A DNA stretch of 64,000 bases, from NCBI RefSeq assembly GCF_900114215.1, contig NZ_FOSG01000004.1, positions 310,001 through 374,000 of the forward strand, given 5' to 3'. The stretch's first letter is position 1. Every line of letters starts with the position of its first letter. The notes beneath the pieces are model-generated. The model was not told the origin of the DNA. It ran no database searches and saw only the letters and a program-made list of their open reading frames with translations. The DNA comes from Streptomyces mangrovi (lineage in GTDB: Bacteria > Actinomycetota > Actinomycetes > Streptomycetales > Streptomycetaceae). A program made the translations under genes and the position numbers. Below are positions 20,041 through 28,973 of the stretch, in pieces.

Positions 20041-21309
20041 ATGGCGACCACCCTCACGGGCGCCGGCCCACGGCTGTGGGCCCCCGCCCGGCAGCGCTCC
20101 TTCCGCCTGCTGTGGCTGGGCCAGTCCCTGTCGCTGCTCGGCGACGGGTTCAGCTACATCGCGTTCTCCTGGATGACCCTCACCCTGACCGGCTCCACCC
20201 TCGCGCTCGGCTACGTGCTGGCCTTCCAGGCGGTGCCCCGGGCCCTGCTGACCCTGGTCGGCGGCTCGCTCGGCGACACCTGGTCGCCCCGCACCCTGAT
20301 GGTCTGCTCCAGCTGGGCCAGAGCCGCCCTGATGGCGGCGGTCGGACTGAGCGGGCTGGCCGGCACGCTCCAGCTGTGGATGCTGTGCGCGGCCGCCGCG
20401 GCCTTCGGCGCGGTCGACGCCTTCTTCCAGCCCGCCCGGGTCTCGATCCTGCCCTCGGTGGTGGACAAGGAGACGCTCACCTCCGCCAACGCCCTGCTCG
20501 GCGCGGGCGCCCGGGTGTCCGCCGTCCTGGGCCCGGCCACCGGCGGCCTCGTGGTCGCCCTCTCCCAGGCGCCCGTCGCCTTCCTCGTCGACGCGGTGTG
20601 CTTCGCCCTGGGCGGACTGTGCGTCGCCCGTATCCGCACGGCCCCCCGAGAGAAGGAGACCGCCGACCCGGACTCCGGCGAGGGAGCGCCGGAGTCCGGG
20701 GCCGGGGACTCGCTGGCCGCCCGGATACGGGCCGGAGTGCGCTACGCGTGGCGGGACCCGCGCATCCGCACCATGCTGGCCGTCGACACGGCCGTCAACT
20801 TCTGCTACGCGGGGCCGTTCACCATCGGCTTCGCCACCCTGGCCAGGACCTCCCTGGAGGGCGGCTCGGCGACCCTGGGCCTGCTCAACGGGGCGCTGGC
20901 GGGAGGGGCCATCCTGGGAACCCTCGCGGGCGGCGCGGTCGGGGGACGGCCCCGGGTGGGCCTGCTGATCGCGGGGCTGGCCGGATGGCTGGCCGCGGGC
21001 ATGGCCCTGCTCGGCGTCCTGGACCACCCGGCGGCCGCGGTGGGGACGGTGCTGGTGATGGGGTTCGCCATCGGCTTCCAGGGGGTCTTCGGACTGAGCT
21101 GGATCCAGCGCAACATCCCGCAGTCGGTCCTCGGCCGGGTGATCTCGGTCGACATGGTCCTCGGATACGCCGTCGCGCCCGTCTCACTGATCGCCTGCGG
21201 CGCCCTGGCCCAGGTGGGCACCGGTGTGATGTTCGCCGGCGTCGCCCTGGTCCTGGCGCTGACCGCGCTGGGCGTGCTCGCCTCCGGCGCCGTACGCGCG
21301 ATGCGGTGA
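20041..21309 (+). CDS. MFS exporter
   Basis: This 422-residue multi-pass membrane protein of the major facilitator superfamily resembles EntS/MFS_3-type drug and siderophore exporters. The start of helix 1 (FRLLWLGQSLSLLGDG) and the loop after helix 2 (GGSLGDTWSPR) follow the family pattern, and about twelve hydrophobic segments are visible with an acidic loop near residues 200-222. The ATG at 20041 is preceded by a GAGG-type site. It follows the P450 on the same strand, separated by a hairpin, and most simply exports the cluster product or gives self-resistance. Substrate is inferred from position only. Confidence 0.9.
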   Translation: MATTLTGAGPRLWAPARQRSFRLLWLGQSLSLLGDGFSYIAFSWMTLTLTGSTLALGYVLAFQAVPRALLTLVGGSLGDTWSPRTLMVCSSWARAALMAAVGLSGLAGTLQLWMLCAAAAAFGAVDAFFQPARVSILPSVVDKETLTSANALLGAGARVSAVLGPATGGLVVALSQAPVAFLVDAVCFALGGLCVARIRTAPREKETADPDSGEGAPESGAGDSLAARIRAGVRYAWRDPRIRTMLAVDTAVNFCYAGPFTIGFATLARTSLEGGSATLGLLNGALAGGAILGTLAGGAVGGRPRVGLLIAGLAGWLAAGMALLGVLDHPAAAVGTVLVMGFAIGFQGVFGLSWIQRNIPQSVLGRVISVDMVLGYAVAPVSLIACGALAQVGTGVMFAGVALVLALTALGVLASGAVRAMR

Positions 21310-21351
21310 CCGGGGTGCCCCGGCGGGCCGGGACGGAAGGGGCCGGGCCCC
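21310..21351. terminator. Short convergent hairpins
   Basis: The 53-nt gap between the convergent exporter and LAL regulator genes contains CCGGGG/CCCCGG at 21310-21323 and GGGGC/GCCCC at 21339-21351. Both are short, so this is only a plausible shared terminator. Confidence 0.35.
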
Positions 21352-21362
21352 GAGGGCCGGGA

Positions 21363-24266
21363 TCACAGGGAGGCCGAAAGGGCGCACAGATCGGCCCGGT
21401 TGGACCGGCCGGTCTTGGCGATGAGGTTGGCGATGTGCTTCTCGACGGTGCGCGGCGAGATGTAGAGGTGGCCGGCGATGTCCTTGTTGCCCAACCGGTC
21501 GGCCAGCAGCACGAACACCTCGTACTCGCGGACCGTCACGCCCCGGGCCCGCAGCTCCTCGGGGATGCGGCTGGTCCCGCTGCGGTGCTGGTGGACGGGT
21601 GCGCCCAGGCGCCGCAGCGCCGCCCGGCAGGCGTTGGCGACGGCGGGCACACCGTGCTGGTGGAAGTGGTGTTCGGCGCGGCGCAGCCAGGCCACCGGCT
21701 CGCCCCACCCGCTCTCGTGGGCCGCCTCGGCGACGAGCCGCATGCCCAGGTGGAGGGCGGTGGGGTACAGTCCGGCGGCGCGCAGCGCCTCGTCGGCGGC
21801 GGCCGACGCCTCCCGCGGCCTGCCCTCCCGGCCCAGCAGCACGGCGTCGGCCAGCAGGACGAACTGCCGGTTCCAGCGCAGCCGGCCGGGCGCGGTGGCG
21901 GCGGCCTCCTCCTGCCCGAGGCGGCCGACGTCCCCCGCCAGCACGCCCAGCAGCAGCCCGATGCCGCTGCGCCCGCTGAGGTAGTACGTGCTGGGGTTGT
22001 CGCGCTCCAGTTCCCAGACGGCCCGCAGCTCGCGCCGGGCCAGTTCCCCGTCCTCCTCCAGCAGTGCGCAGAACGTCCGGGCCAGGCCCGCGGTGAGCGG
22101 TTCCTCCTGGGATCCGGCGCCGTCCCACTCGGCGAACGCGGCCAGCGCCTCGTCCATCGCCGCTCTGTCGCCCTGGTGGGCCGCCAGGGCCGCCTTGGCC
22201 ATCAGCACGTAGCGGACGGCCGGGGCCAGCCGCAGACGCCGCACGACGGCCAGGCACTCCTCGGCGGCGTCCCGCGCGGAGGCGAACTCCCCGCGCAGCA
22301 CGGAGTCCAGGATGAGGATGCCGTCGATGGTGTAGACGATGGTGGCCGACCCCAGCCGCAGCGCCTCGTCGCGGGCGGCGTTCAGACCGGCCGTCTCCCC
22401 CTCGGACAGCCAGGCGTTGCCGCCGATCCGGGTCAGCGCGTACATGCGCCGCAGCGGGAGCCGGTGCCGTTCCGCCGTGGCCAGGGCGCGCTCCAGCATG
22501 GCCTGGGACTCGGCGGGATCGCGTTCGCGGGCCACGGTGGCCAGCAGCTCCCACGCCTGGCAGGCGACCGTGGGCAGGCCGTGCCGCTGCGCGGCCTCCA
22601 CCGCCGAGCGGGCCAGCTTCTCGGCCTGATGGGTGCGGTCCGTGCCCGGCGTGTCCAGGGCGAGGTAGGCCGAGGCCACGTCCACGGACGCGGCGGCGGC
22701 CTCGTCGGGAGCGGGGCCCAGGACGGTACGGGCCCGCGCGATCTGCCGGTTGCCGTCGGCCCAGCGGCCCGCGGTGTGGGCCACCTTGGCGAGCCGGGTG
22801 TGCAGCGCGGCCAGCCGCGGCGCGCTCAGGCCGGCCCCGCCCAGGGTGTGCAGCCGGTCGGCGAGGTCGAAGGCGCGGGCGAAGTCGCCCGCCTCGGCGA
22901 GCGCGGGCAGCAGGGACTCCAGGACCTCGGCCCGGCGCAGGGCGTCCCGGGTGTCCGACAGCAGCCGCTCGGCCCGGTCGAGCAGGGTGACGGCGGAGCC
23001 GATCGCGCCGTCGGCCAGCGCCCGCCGCCCCGCTTCCGCGAACAGGCGTCCCGCCTCCGCCGGGTCGCCCGCCTGGGAGCGCAGCTCCGCGACCAGCGGG
23101 CACCACTGGCCGGCCAGCTCCGGGTGGAGTTCGGTGGCCGCGTCCGCGGCCCGCCGCGCCAGCTCGGCCCGGTTGCCGGGGGTGAGCTGGGTGAGCAGCG
23201 CCTCCACGGTCAGCGGGTGGCGGAAGGCGTACCAGTCGGGAGAGGGCTCGTCGGGGACGACGAGCTGGGCCGCGACCCCGGCGTGCAGATGGCTCAGCAG
23301 GGCCCGGTCCTCGGCCTCGGTCATCCGCTGGAGCACCGTCAGGGGGAAGCGCCGCCCGACCACGGCGGCGGCGGACAGCAGCGTCAGCCCCTGGGGCCCC
23401 AGCCGGTCGATGCGCCGCAGGATGCCCCGCGCGAGGGCGGTGGGCACGTCGCCGCGCGGATCGCCCACGACCCGCCAGCCGTCGCCGCCCCGGACCAGCG
23501 CCCCGCCGCCGATCATGGACTGCAGCAGTTCCTCGACCAGGAAGGGACTTCCGGCACTGTCGTCCCACAGGCGTTCCAGCGCCGCCCGCGGCACCCGGTC
23601 GGGTTCGGTGCCGAGCTGGGCGGCGACCATGTCCCGGACCTGGGAACGGCTGAGCGCGGGCAGTTCGAGCACGGTGCCGGTGCCGCGCCTGCGGGCCGAG
23701 GACGCCAGGTCCAGCGCGTCGCAGAACTCGGTGCGTATGGTGGCCAGGAGCAGAACGGGCGTGTACTCCAGGTTGTCCACCAGGTACTCGACCACCGCGA
23801 GGGTCTCCGGGTCGGCGTCGTGCAGGTCCTCCAGCAGCAGGAGCTGGCCCCGGTCCCTGCCTGCGGCGATGAGCAGCCGCAGCACCGCCTCGCCGAGGAT
23901 GACCATCGAACTGCTCTCGTGATCACCGGTGTTCCAGTCCGGTATGAGCCGTCCGAGCACCGGCCGGTAGGGGCCGAGAGCGGAGTCGTCCACCGGTTCG
24001 CCGCCGCGGAACAGGGACATCAGGGCTTCTGTCAGCGGCCGGAACGGCACGGTGGGCCCCGTCGTGCTGCTGCGGCCGCGCAGTACCCGCATTCCGGACT
24101 CGAAGGCCATGCCCACGGCCTCCGCGGCGAGCCGGGACTTGCCGATGCCCGCCTCCCCGGTCAGGAAGACGACCCCGCCGCGCCGGTCTCGCGCGTCGGA
24201 CAACGCCTCGTTCAGATCGCGCAGTTGGGGGTCCCGCCCGACCACGTACGGCGCATGCGAACGCAT
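21363..24266 (-). CDS. LAL-family LuxR regulator with N-terminal ATPase
   Basis: This 967-residue cytoplasmic regulator has an N-terminal AAA-type ATPase (Walker A GEAGIGKS near residue 40; LLLLEDLHDAD as Walker B), a long helical middle region resembling tetratricopeptide repeats, and a C-terminal LuxR helix-turn-helix (about 905-965, including NKDIAGHLYISPRTVEKH). LAL proteins are common pathway-specific activators of actinomycete clusters. ATG at 24266 is chosen because residues just after it (VVGRD) match the normal start of the ATPase domain; an upstream extension to 24377 is basic and non-conserved. It lies between the NRPS cluster and the LanM unit and could control either or both. Its target sites are unknown. 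Confidence 0.92.
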   Translation of the reverse strand: MRSHAPYVVGRDPQLRDLNEALSDARDRRGGVVFLTGEAGIGKSRLAAEAVGMAFESGMRVLRGRSSTTGPTVPFRPLTEALMSLFRGGEPVDDSALGPYRPVLGRLIPDWNTGDHESSSMVILGEAVLRLLIAAGRDRGQLLLLEDLHDADPETLAVVEYLVDNLEYTPVLLLATIRTEFCDALDLASSARRRGTGTVLELPALSRSQVRDMVAAQLGTEPDRVPRAALERLWDDSAGSPFLVEELLQSMIGGGALVRGGDGWRVVGDPRGDVPTALARGILRRIDRLGPQGLTLLSAAAVVGRRFPLTVLQRMTEAEDRALLSHLHAGVAAQLVVPDEPSPDWYAFRHPLTVEALLTQLTPGNRAELARRAADAATELHPELAGQWCPLVAELRSQAGDPAEAGRLFAEAGRRALADGAIGSAVTLLDRAERLLSDTRDALRRAEVLESLLPALAEAGDFARAFDLADRLHTLGGAGLSAPRLAALHTRLAKVAHTAGRWADGNRQIARARTVLGPAPDEAAAASVDVASAYLALDTPGTDRTHQAEKLARSAVEAAQRHGLPTVACQAWELLATVARERDPAESQAMLERALATAERHRLPLRRMYALTRIGGNAWLSEGETAGLNAARDEALRLGSATIVYTIDGILILDSVLRGEFASARDAAEECLAVVRRLRLAPAVRYVLMAKAALAAHQGDRAAMDEALAAFAEWDGAGSQEEPLTAGLARTFCALLEEDGELARRELRAVWELERDNPSTYYLSGRSGIGLLLGVLAGDVGRLGQEEAAATAPGRLRWNRQFVLLADAVLLGREGRPREASAAADEALRAAGLYPTALHLGMRLVAEAAHESGWGEPVAWLRRAEHHFHQHGVPAVANACRAALRRLGAPVHQHRSGTSRIPEELRARGVTVREYEVFVLLADRLGNKDIAGHLYISPRTVEKHIANLIAKTGRSNRADLCALSASL

Positions 24267-24343
24267 GGACGCAGATGCTAGTTCATACGTGCTGGTGGCG
24301 GCAGACCACGCGACGCACATCCTGCCGGACACCGTGTGACGCA

Positions 24344-24380
24344 CCGGTGCGGGCCCGCGAGCGGAGCGGACCCGCACCGG
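24344..24380. terminator. Hairpin after the LanM-linked peptide gene
   Basis: A 10-bp perfect stem (24344-24353 with 24371-24380, CCGGTGCGGG/CCCGCACCGG), extendable by four more pairs after one mismatch, lies 13 nt past the stop of the leftward peptide gene. It separates the lanM-peptide transcript from the LAL regulator gene. Confidence 0.65.
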
Positions 24381-24392
24381 GAGCCGGTCCCG

Positions 24393-24623
24393 TCAGTGCG
24401 GCGCCGAGACAGAGGTGTCCATCGAGCTGAGGGTGACCACGATGCCGCTGGTCAGCACCATGCCGGCCAGTGCGCGGGTGCGGGCGCACGCCCTGTTGCG
24501 CCCCGACAGGCTGATCCGGCCCGCCGCGTCCTGCTCACGGTCGTCCTGCTCGCGGTCCGGGTGGGCGGCGAGGTCGGCGTCGGCGGAGAGCGGCGACTGG
24601 GCGTCGACGGACGGCTTGTTCAT
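24393..24623 (-). CDS. Candidate Cys-free lanthipeptide-type precursor peptide
   Basis: This 76-residue peptide is encoded 62 nt downstream of the LanM gene on the same strand. The ATG at 24623 has AAGGAG 9-10 nt upstream, a strong site. Residues 1-52 are charged and leader-like; the single Cys is Cys46, within that leader-like part. Residues 55-76 are small and hydrophobic with eight Ser/Thr (Thr58, Ser59, Thr64, Ser66, Ser67, Thr70, Ser71, Ser73) and no Cys; ALAG at 51-54 is a possible cleavage site. I do not recognise the family. The call rests on position, size and composition. If correct, the product could be dehydrated but could not form lanthionine rings within the tail. It could instead be an unrelated small protein. 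Confidence 0.6.
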   Translation of the reverse strand: MNKPSVDAQSPLSADADLAAHPDREQDDREQDAAGRISLSGRNRACARTRALAGMVLTSGIVVTLSSMDTSVSAPH

Positions 24624-24685
24624 GGGGACGGTCTCCTTCTGTCGCTGTGTACGGGCTGACGCGGGATGACGGGGAAGCCGGTGGA

Positions 24686-27600
24686 TCACGGGGCGGTGCG
24701 CGGACGGCCCGCGGCCCCGGAGGAGTGGTCGGGGGAGGAGTGGTCGAGCAGGAGCACGGAGGGGACCGCCTCCGGAAAGCCCAGCCTGAGCAGGGCGTAT
24801 CCGATGCCGGACAGGCCGGTCAGCAGGCCGGGGGACGGTACGTGGTCGGGGGTGCCGCAGCGGTGGCCCTGCTGCTCGATGAGGCCGAGGACCTCTCCGG
24901 CGCGGTGGCCGAGCGCTTCCGCGGCACCCGCGTGCCGCCGCCCGGCGAGCACGGCCAGCGCCTCCAGCCGGCCCAGGGCGCCGTGGCGCAGACTCAGGTC
25001 GCCGGTGCGCGTCGGGCCGGCCAGCAGCCCCACACAGTGGTCGAGCAGGTCATCGGGGACCGCCTGGCCGGTGGTGCCCAGCACGTCGGTGGCGGCCGAC
25101 ACCACCCCGGCCAGCCCCGAGTGCCATGACAGGTCGCGGACCTTGCCGCCTTCGCCGGCCGGTGCGCCCGGTTCACCGGCCGACGCCTCCAGGGCCGACC
25201 GCAGCAGGACGGCTCCGGCACGGGCGTACGGCAGGGGGTCGGCCGCCCCGGCCTCCGGCAGCGCGGCGGCGTACCGCAGCAGGGCCCAGCCGACGCCGGC
25301 GTCACCGTGGGTGAAGCCCGGGCCTTCGGCACGGTCCTCCCCGGTCAGGGCGAGCAGCCGGTCCGCGACGCGCCGGGCCAGCCCGGCCGCTCCGGGAACA
25401 CCGGCCACCCGGTGGGCCAGGACGGCCGCGGGCAGCGCTCCGGCGAGGCCGTCGGCGAGTGAGACGTGGCCGGGGAGCGCCGGACCGGAGGGCTGGGCGT
25501 CCACGGCATGCCCGAGGGCGGTCAGAGCGGCGGGCAGGCAGCCGCCGACGCCGTCGAGCAGGGCGGTCAGCCGCACCAGCGTGTAGACGATGCCGCCCAG
25601 ACCGTCGAGGGCGCCCGGGCCGGCCGCGGCGCTCAGTTCGGGTTCCGCGGCCAGTGCGGACAGCAGCGGCGGCAGCGGCCGTACGGCCTCCCGGGCCAGT
25701 GCCGTGTACCGGTCGGCTCCGGCGAGCGCGCCGATCTGGGCCAGGAAGAGGGCGACTCCGCAGTAACCCTGGGCGAGCGAGCCGCCCATCGGCAGCACCG
25801 CCCAGTGAGTGCCGGCGACCTGCTCCAGACCCAGCCAGTTGGCCCGGCCGCCGTCGCGGACCGCACGGGCCGCGATCTCGTCGGCGATCCCGCACGCGGC
25901 GGCCAGCAGCCGGGACGGTTCGGGCACCACGGCCGGGGCCGGGCGGACGGCCAGGGCCGAACGAGGCCCGCGCACCGGCGCGTTGGCGCCGGTGACGGCG
26001 AGCGACGCCGAGATGACCCACTCCTGGTCGTAGCGGTCCACCTCGCTCATCGCGGCGATCTTCTCCCGGACGGTCGTCAGGGCCGCGGCGGGCAGCACCC
26101 GGTCCAGGCGAGTCCCGCGGGACGTCCACACGGCCGTGCGGTCCGGCCGGTGGAAGAACAGCGGCACGTCGCCGCGCCACAGATCCTCGATCTCGTGCTC
26201 GATCAGCCGCTGCCGGGCCGGATCGCAGGCCGACTCCGTCCACAGCACGGCGAACACCGCCTCCCTGGCCAGCGCGTCGTGCAGCAGATCGGGGTGGGCG
26301 GACTCCTCCAGGAGGGTCGCGTACAGCCGGGTGGAGCGCACGATCAGCCGGGCGGGGCGGTGGGCCCAGCGGGCCAGCAGCCCCCGGACGCCGAGGAGTT
26401 CGCCCCGGTGTCCGGCGATCGCGTCGTACCCGATCCGGAACCCCTCCAGCAGCGCGGCCCGATGGTCGGCCCGTCCGGCGCCCCCGCCGGACGGCAGCGG
26501 CTGGTTCTGACCCGCGGGGCTCTCCACCGGGCCGCGCACCACGCGCATCCGGTCCGTTCCCGCCCCCTCCCAGCGCACCCCGTCGCCGGGGCACGTACCG
26601 GCTCCGTCCCGGCCGAGGGCGGAGATGTCCAGCGCGCCGTCCTCCCCGATCAGCAGGTGCGGCAGCAGACAGGTGCGGTGCACCGACGCGTACAGGGCCC
26701 GCGCGGCGGGATCGTGCCCCGCGGTCTCGGCCTGCGGCAGTCCGGAGTGCAGGAGGGTCTCGGCATCCACCGGGACCGGCCGGTCGCCGCAGGCGATGAC
26801 GTTCTCGTAGTGCATGTCCGCGCCGTCCACCGCGTACAGCAGGGCCAGCAGCGCGCCCTGCCGGCGGTAGAACCGGTCGGCCTCGGTGACCGAGGCGCAC
26901 CACCGGTGCTCGACGAACTCCAGCCAGCCGTACCCCTCACCGCGCACCGACCGGGGGGTGCGCAGGCCCAGGCCCGGCACCTTGCCGTTGAGCCAGCCCG
27001 CCGCCTCGTCCAGCAGGGAGTGCTGGTCCAAGGGGCGGGGCTTGTAGACGACGGCGGCACCGGAGGCGAAGTACAGCAGGGCCACGGACCGGCCGCCCTG
27101 GTGGGCGTCACCACGGCCGAGGTCCATCCGCACCACGGGACCGGGATCGGTGCCCGCGAACAGTTCGGAGACCAGGACGGGGCGGTCGGCACCGAGCCTG
27201 TCGAGCATCTCGGCCATGGCGTCGGCGGCGTCCGCGCAGCTCTGGCCGAGCATCCGGGCCAGCACCGGGTAGCGGGTGAACAGCCGGGCCAGGCCCCGCC
27301 GGGTGCCCAGATCCGCGGTGAAGGAGGCGAACCGGTCCCGCGGGGTGTCGCCCGGGAGCCGTCCCGCGACGCGGGCCCGGTGCAGCTCCCTCACCAGAGT
27401 CCGGCCGGCCTGACGGGTGATCCGGTCCCCGAGCCGTTCCTCGAACGCCGCCCGCGCCGGCGAGTGTTCGGCGGCGGACCGGCCGGTGCGGGCGGCCACC
27501 TTGGACCAGGCGAGCGAGAGCAGGGGGCGCAGCGCGGGCAGGAACACCGCGGGCCCCTCCGCGTCGAGACCGGCCGGGACCTTCGGCTCCACGGGAGCCG

Positions 27601-27895
27601 CGGCGACCGCGCGCTCGATGTAGCCGGCCCACTCCGGTTCCGCGGCCCGTGCCCCCAGCCGCTCGGGAAGCTCCTCCCCCAGGGCGTGCGCGAGGCCGCC
27701 GTCCAGACCCAGGTCCGCCAGCCGGGCGGCGAACCCCGCGCCGTCCCCCGCGGTCCACGGCGCCCGGCGGCCCCGGCCGGCCGCGGCCGGCTGCCCCGGG
27801 GCGGCGAGCCGCTCGCGCAGGGTCAGTCCCCGCGCCCACCACCAGCGCGGCAGGGACGTGGCCGGAGTTTCTCGCAGAACGGCTGAATCAGTCAC
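24686..27895 (-). CDS. Class II lanthipeptide synthetase (LanM) with degenerate cyclase zinc site
   Basis: This 1069-residue LanM-type protein has a kinase-like dehydratase domain (about 100-640) that looks intact: Lys285 in VYKPR, the catalytic-loop His362 and Asn365 in DMHYEN, and PVDAETL. That domain phosphorylates and eliminates Ser/Thr in a precursor peptide. The C-terminal LanC-like domain (about 710-1069) keeps His863 (THGDAG) and His971. The position of the first zinc Cys (usually SWCxG) is His925, and the Cys of the CHG motif is Arg970. Cyclisation by zinc-bound thiolate is therefore doubtful. The GTG at 27895 is chosen because family-like sequence begins immediately after it (WWWARGLTLRERL); its ribosome site is weak. 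It precedes the Cys-free peptide gene and is divergent from two LuxR genes. Confidence 0.9.
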   Translation of the reverse strand: MTDSAVLRETPATSLPRWWWARGLTLRERLAAPGQPAAAGRGRRAPWTAGDGAGFAARLADLGLDGGLAHALGEELPERLGARAAEPEWAGYIERAVAAAPVEPKVPAGLDAEGPAVFLPALRPLLSLAWSKVAARTGRSAAEHSPARAAFEERLGDRITRQAGRTLVRELHRARVAGRLPGDTPRDRFASFTADLGTRRGLARLFTRYPVLARMLGQSCADAADAMAEMLDRLGADRPVLVSELFAGTDPGPVVRMDLGRGDAHQGGRSVALLYFASGAAVVYKPRPLDQHSLLDEAAGWLNGKVPGLGLRTPRSVRGEGYGWLEFVEHRWCASVTEADRFYRRQGALLALLYAVDGADMHYENVIACGDRPVPVDAETLLHSGLPQAETAGHDPAARALYASVHRTCLLPHLLIGEDGALDISALGRDGAGTCPGDGVRWEGAGTDRMRVVRGPVESPAGQNQPLPSGGGAGRADHRAALLEGFRIGYDAIAGHRGELLGVRGLLARWAHRPARLIVRSTRLYATLLEESAHPDLLHDALAREAVFAVLWTESACDPARQRLIEHEIEDLWRGDVPLFFHRPDRTAVWTSRGTRLDRVLPAAALTTVREKIAAMSEVDRYDQEWVISASLAVTGANAPVRGPRSALAVRPAPAVVPEPSRLLAAACGIADEIAARAVRDGGRANWLGLEQVAGTHWAVLPMGGSLAQGYCGVALFLAQIGALAGADRYTALAREAVRPLPPLLSALAAEPELSAAAGPGALDGLGGIVYTLVRLTALLDGVGGCLPAALTALGHAVDAQPSGPALPGHVSLADGLAGALPAAVLAHRVAGVPGAAGLARRVADRLLALTGEDRAEGPGFTHGDAGVGWALLRYAAALPEAGAADPLPYARAGAVLLRSALEASAGEPGAPAGEGGKVRDLSWHSGLAGVVSAATDVLGTTGQAVPDDLLDHCVGLLAGPTRTGDLSLRHGALGRLEALAVLAGRRHAGAAEALGHRAGEVLGLIEQQGHRCGTPDHVPSPGLLTGLSGIGYALLRLGFPEAVPSVLLLDHSSPDHSSGAAGRPRTAP

Positions 27896-27920
27896 AGGAC
27901 CAACGTCGCAGAGCCGCGCC

Positions 27921-27947
27921 GCCCCCACATGGGGGCAGCGCCCCCAT
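27921..27947. promoter_or_regulatory. Overlapping palindromes upstream of lanM
   Basis: Three alternating arms form two overlapping inverted repeats: GCCCCCACATGGGGGC (27921-27936) and ATGGGGGC-AGC-GCCCCCAT (27929-27947). They end about 25 nt upstream of the lanM start, inside the 308-nt divergent gap 27896-28203. This is a good candidate binding site for the LAL or LuxR regulators next to it. The rest of the gap shows no gene, only GC-rich sequence and the GGAGGA of the rightward LuxR gene. Confidence 0.55.
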
Positions 27948-28203
27948 ATTCTTCCCGCCCGCCCCCACCGGGCCCGGCCCCGGGCCCGCGGGACGTGCCG
28001 CCGCCCCTGCAGGACCACTCCGCGAGCCCCGGCGGGCCGGCCGCCTCGGGCCCGGCGGCACCGGTTGCGCACGGTGGGCGGGCGCCCGCGGCAAAGGTGG
28101 GGGACAGGACCCGATGCCGTCCCCGCCCCACCGGCGCAGCCTGTTGTGCACTGACCTGCTCGCCCGCCGCCGCGGACCCGGCGGCTGACCTTCGGAGGAC
28201 CCG

Positions 28204-28830
28204 GTGGGAGAACCCGTACCTGTCAGCGTCGTCGCACTCGACCCGGTGCTGGAGGCCGGCACCGTGAGCGCCCTGTCCCTGTCCCCGGAGGTCTGCGCGG
28301 TGGTGCCGGGGGAGGAGCCGCGGGTCGTGGTCATGACCGTCGACCGGTTCGCCCGCGCCGAGCTGGACGTGCTGCGCACCGTCCGCGACACCCGGACCCG
28401 GCCCGCGGTGGTCCTGGTGGCCGGCGAACTGGACCGGGGAGAGGCCCTGCACGCCCTCGCGTCCGGCGCCCGCTGTCTGCTGCGCCGCCGGGAGGCCGAC
28501 GCCCCCCGGCTGGCGCGCGCCGTCCTCGCGGCGGTCCGGGGTGACTGCACCCTGCCTCCCGACCTGCTCGACAGTCTGCTGGACCACTCCGCCGACGGCG
28601 GCCGGTCCTCCGGCGGGGTGCCGGCCCCCTGGGCCGCCGCGGGCCTGTCGGACCGGGAGCGCTCGGTACTGCGCATGGTCGCCGACGGCCACGGGACCGG
28701 GGAGATCGCACGATGCCTGGCCTACTCGCAGCGCACGGTGACGACCATCGTGCACGACATCACGCAGAGGTTCCGGGTCCGCAACCGCGCCCACGCGGTC
28801 GCCTACGCGCTGCGGGCGGGCCTGCTGTGA
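28204..28830 (+). CDS. LuxR-type regulator A of a tandem pair
   Basis: This 208-residue regulator has a C-terminal LuxR helix-turn-helix (about 145-205, LSDRERSVLRMVADG through the VRNRAHAVAYALRAGLL end). The N-terminal 120 residues resemble a receiver fold in size and alternation, but I see no acidic pocket or phospho-acceptor Asp in the expected place, so control is probably not by a classical sensor kinase. The GTG at 28204 has GGAGGA a few bases upstream. It is divergent from lanM and followed immediately by a second, similar regulator, which suggests joint control of the LanM unit. Confidence 0.88.
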   Translation: MGEPVPVSVVALDPVLEAGTVSALSLSPEVCAVVPGEEPRVVVMTVDRFARAELDVLRTVRDTRTRPAVVLVAGELDRGEALHALASGARCLLRRREADAPRLARAVLAAVRGDCTLPPDLLDSLLDHSADGGRSSGGVPAPWAAAGLSDRERSVLRMVADGHGTGEIARCLAYSQRTVTTIVHDITQRFRVRNRAHAVAYALRAGLL

Positions 28831-28973
28831 GCCGGGGGCACCTCCCGGCGGTGGCCGGGGGCGTATCCGGGGGCGTACGCGCGGCTGCCGGGCCGCGGTC
28901 GGCGGTGCTGCCCGCGCCCTCGCTGCCCGCGTCCTCGTGCCGCGTGGACGGAGAAGCCCACGGAAGACAGACC

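Noticed and set aside
20076..24281. A 1401-residue plus-strand frame spanning the exporter and LAL gene
   Set aside because: It runs through two well-supported genes in the wrong frame or strand, with no recognisable domain.
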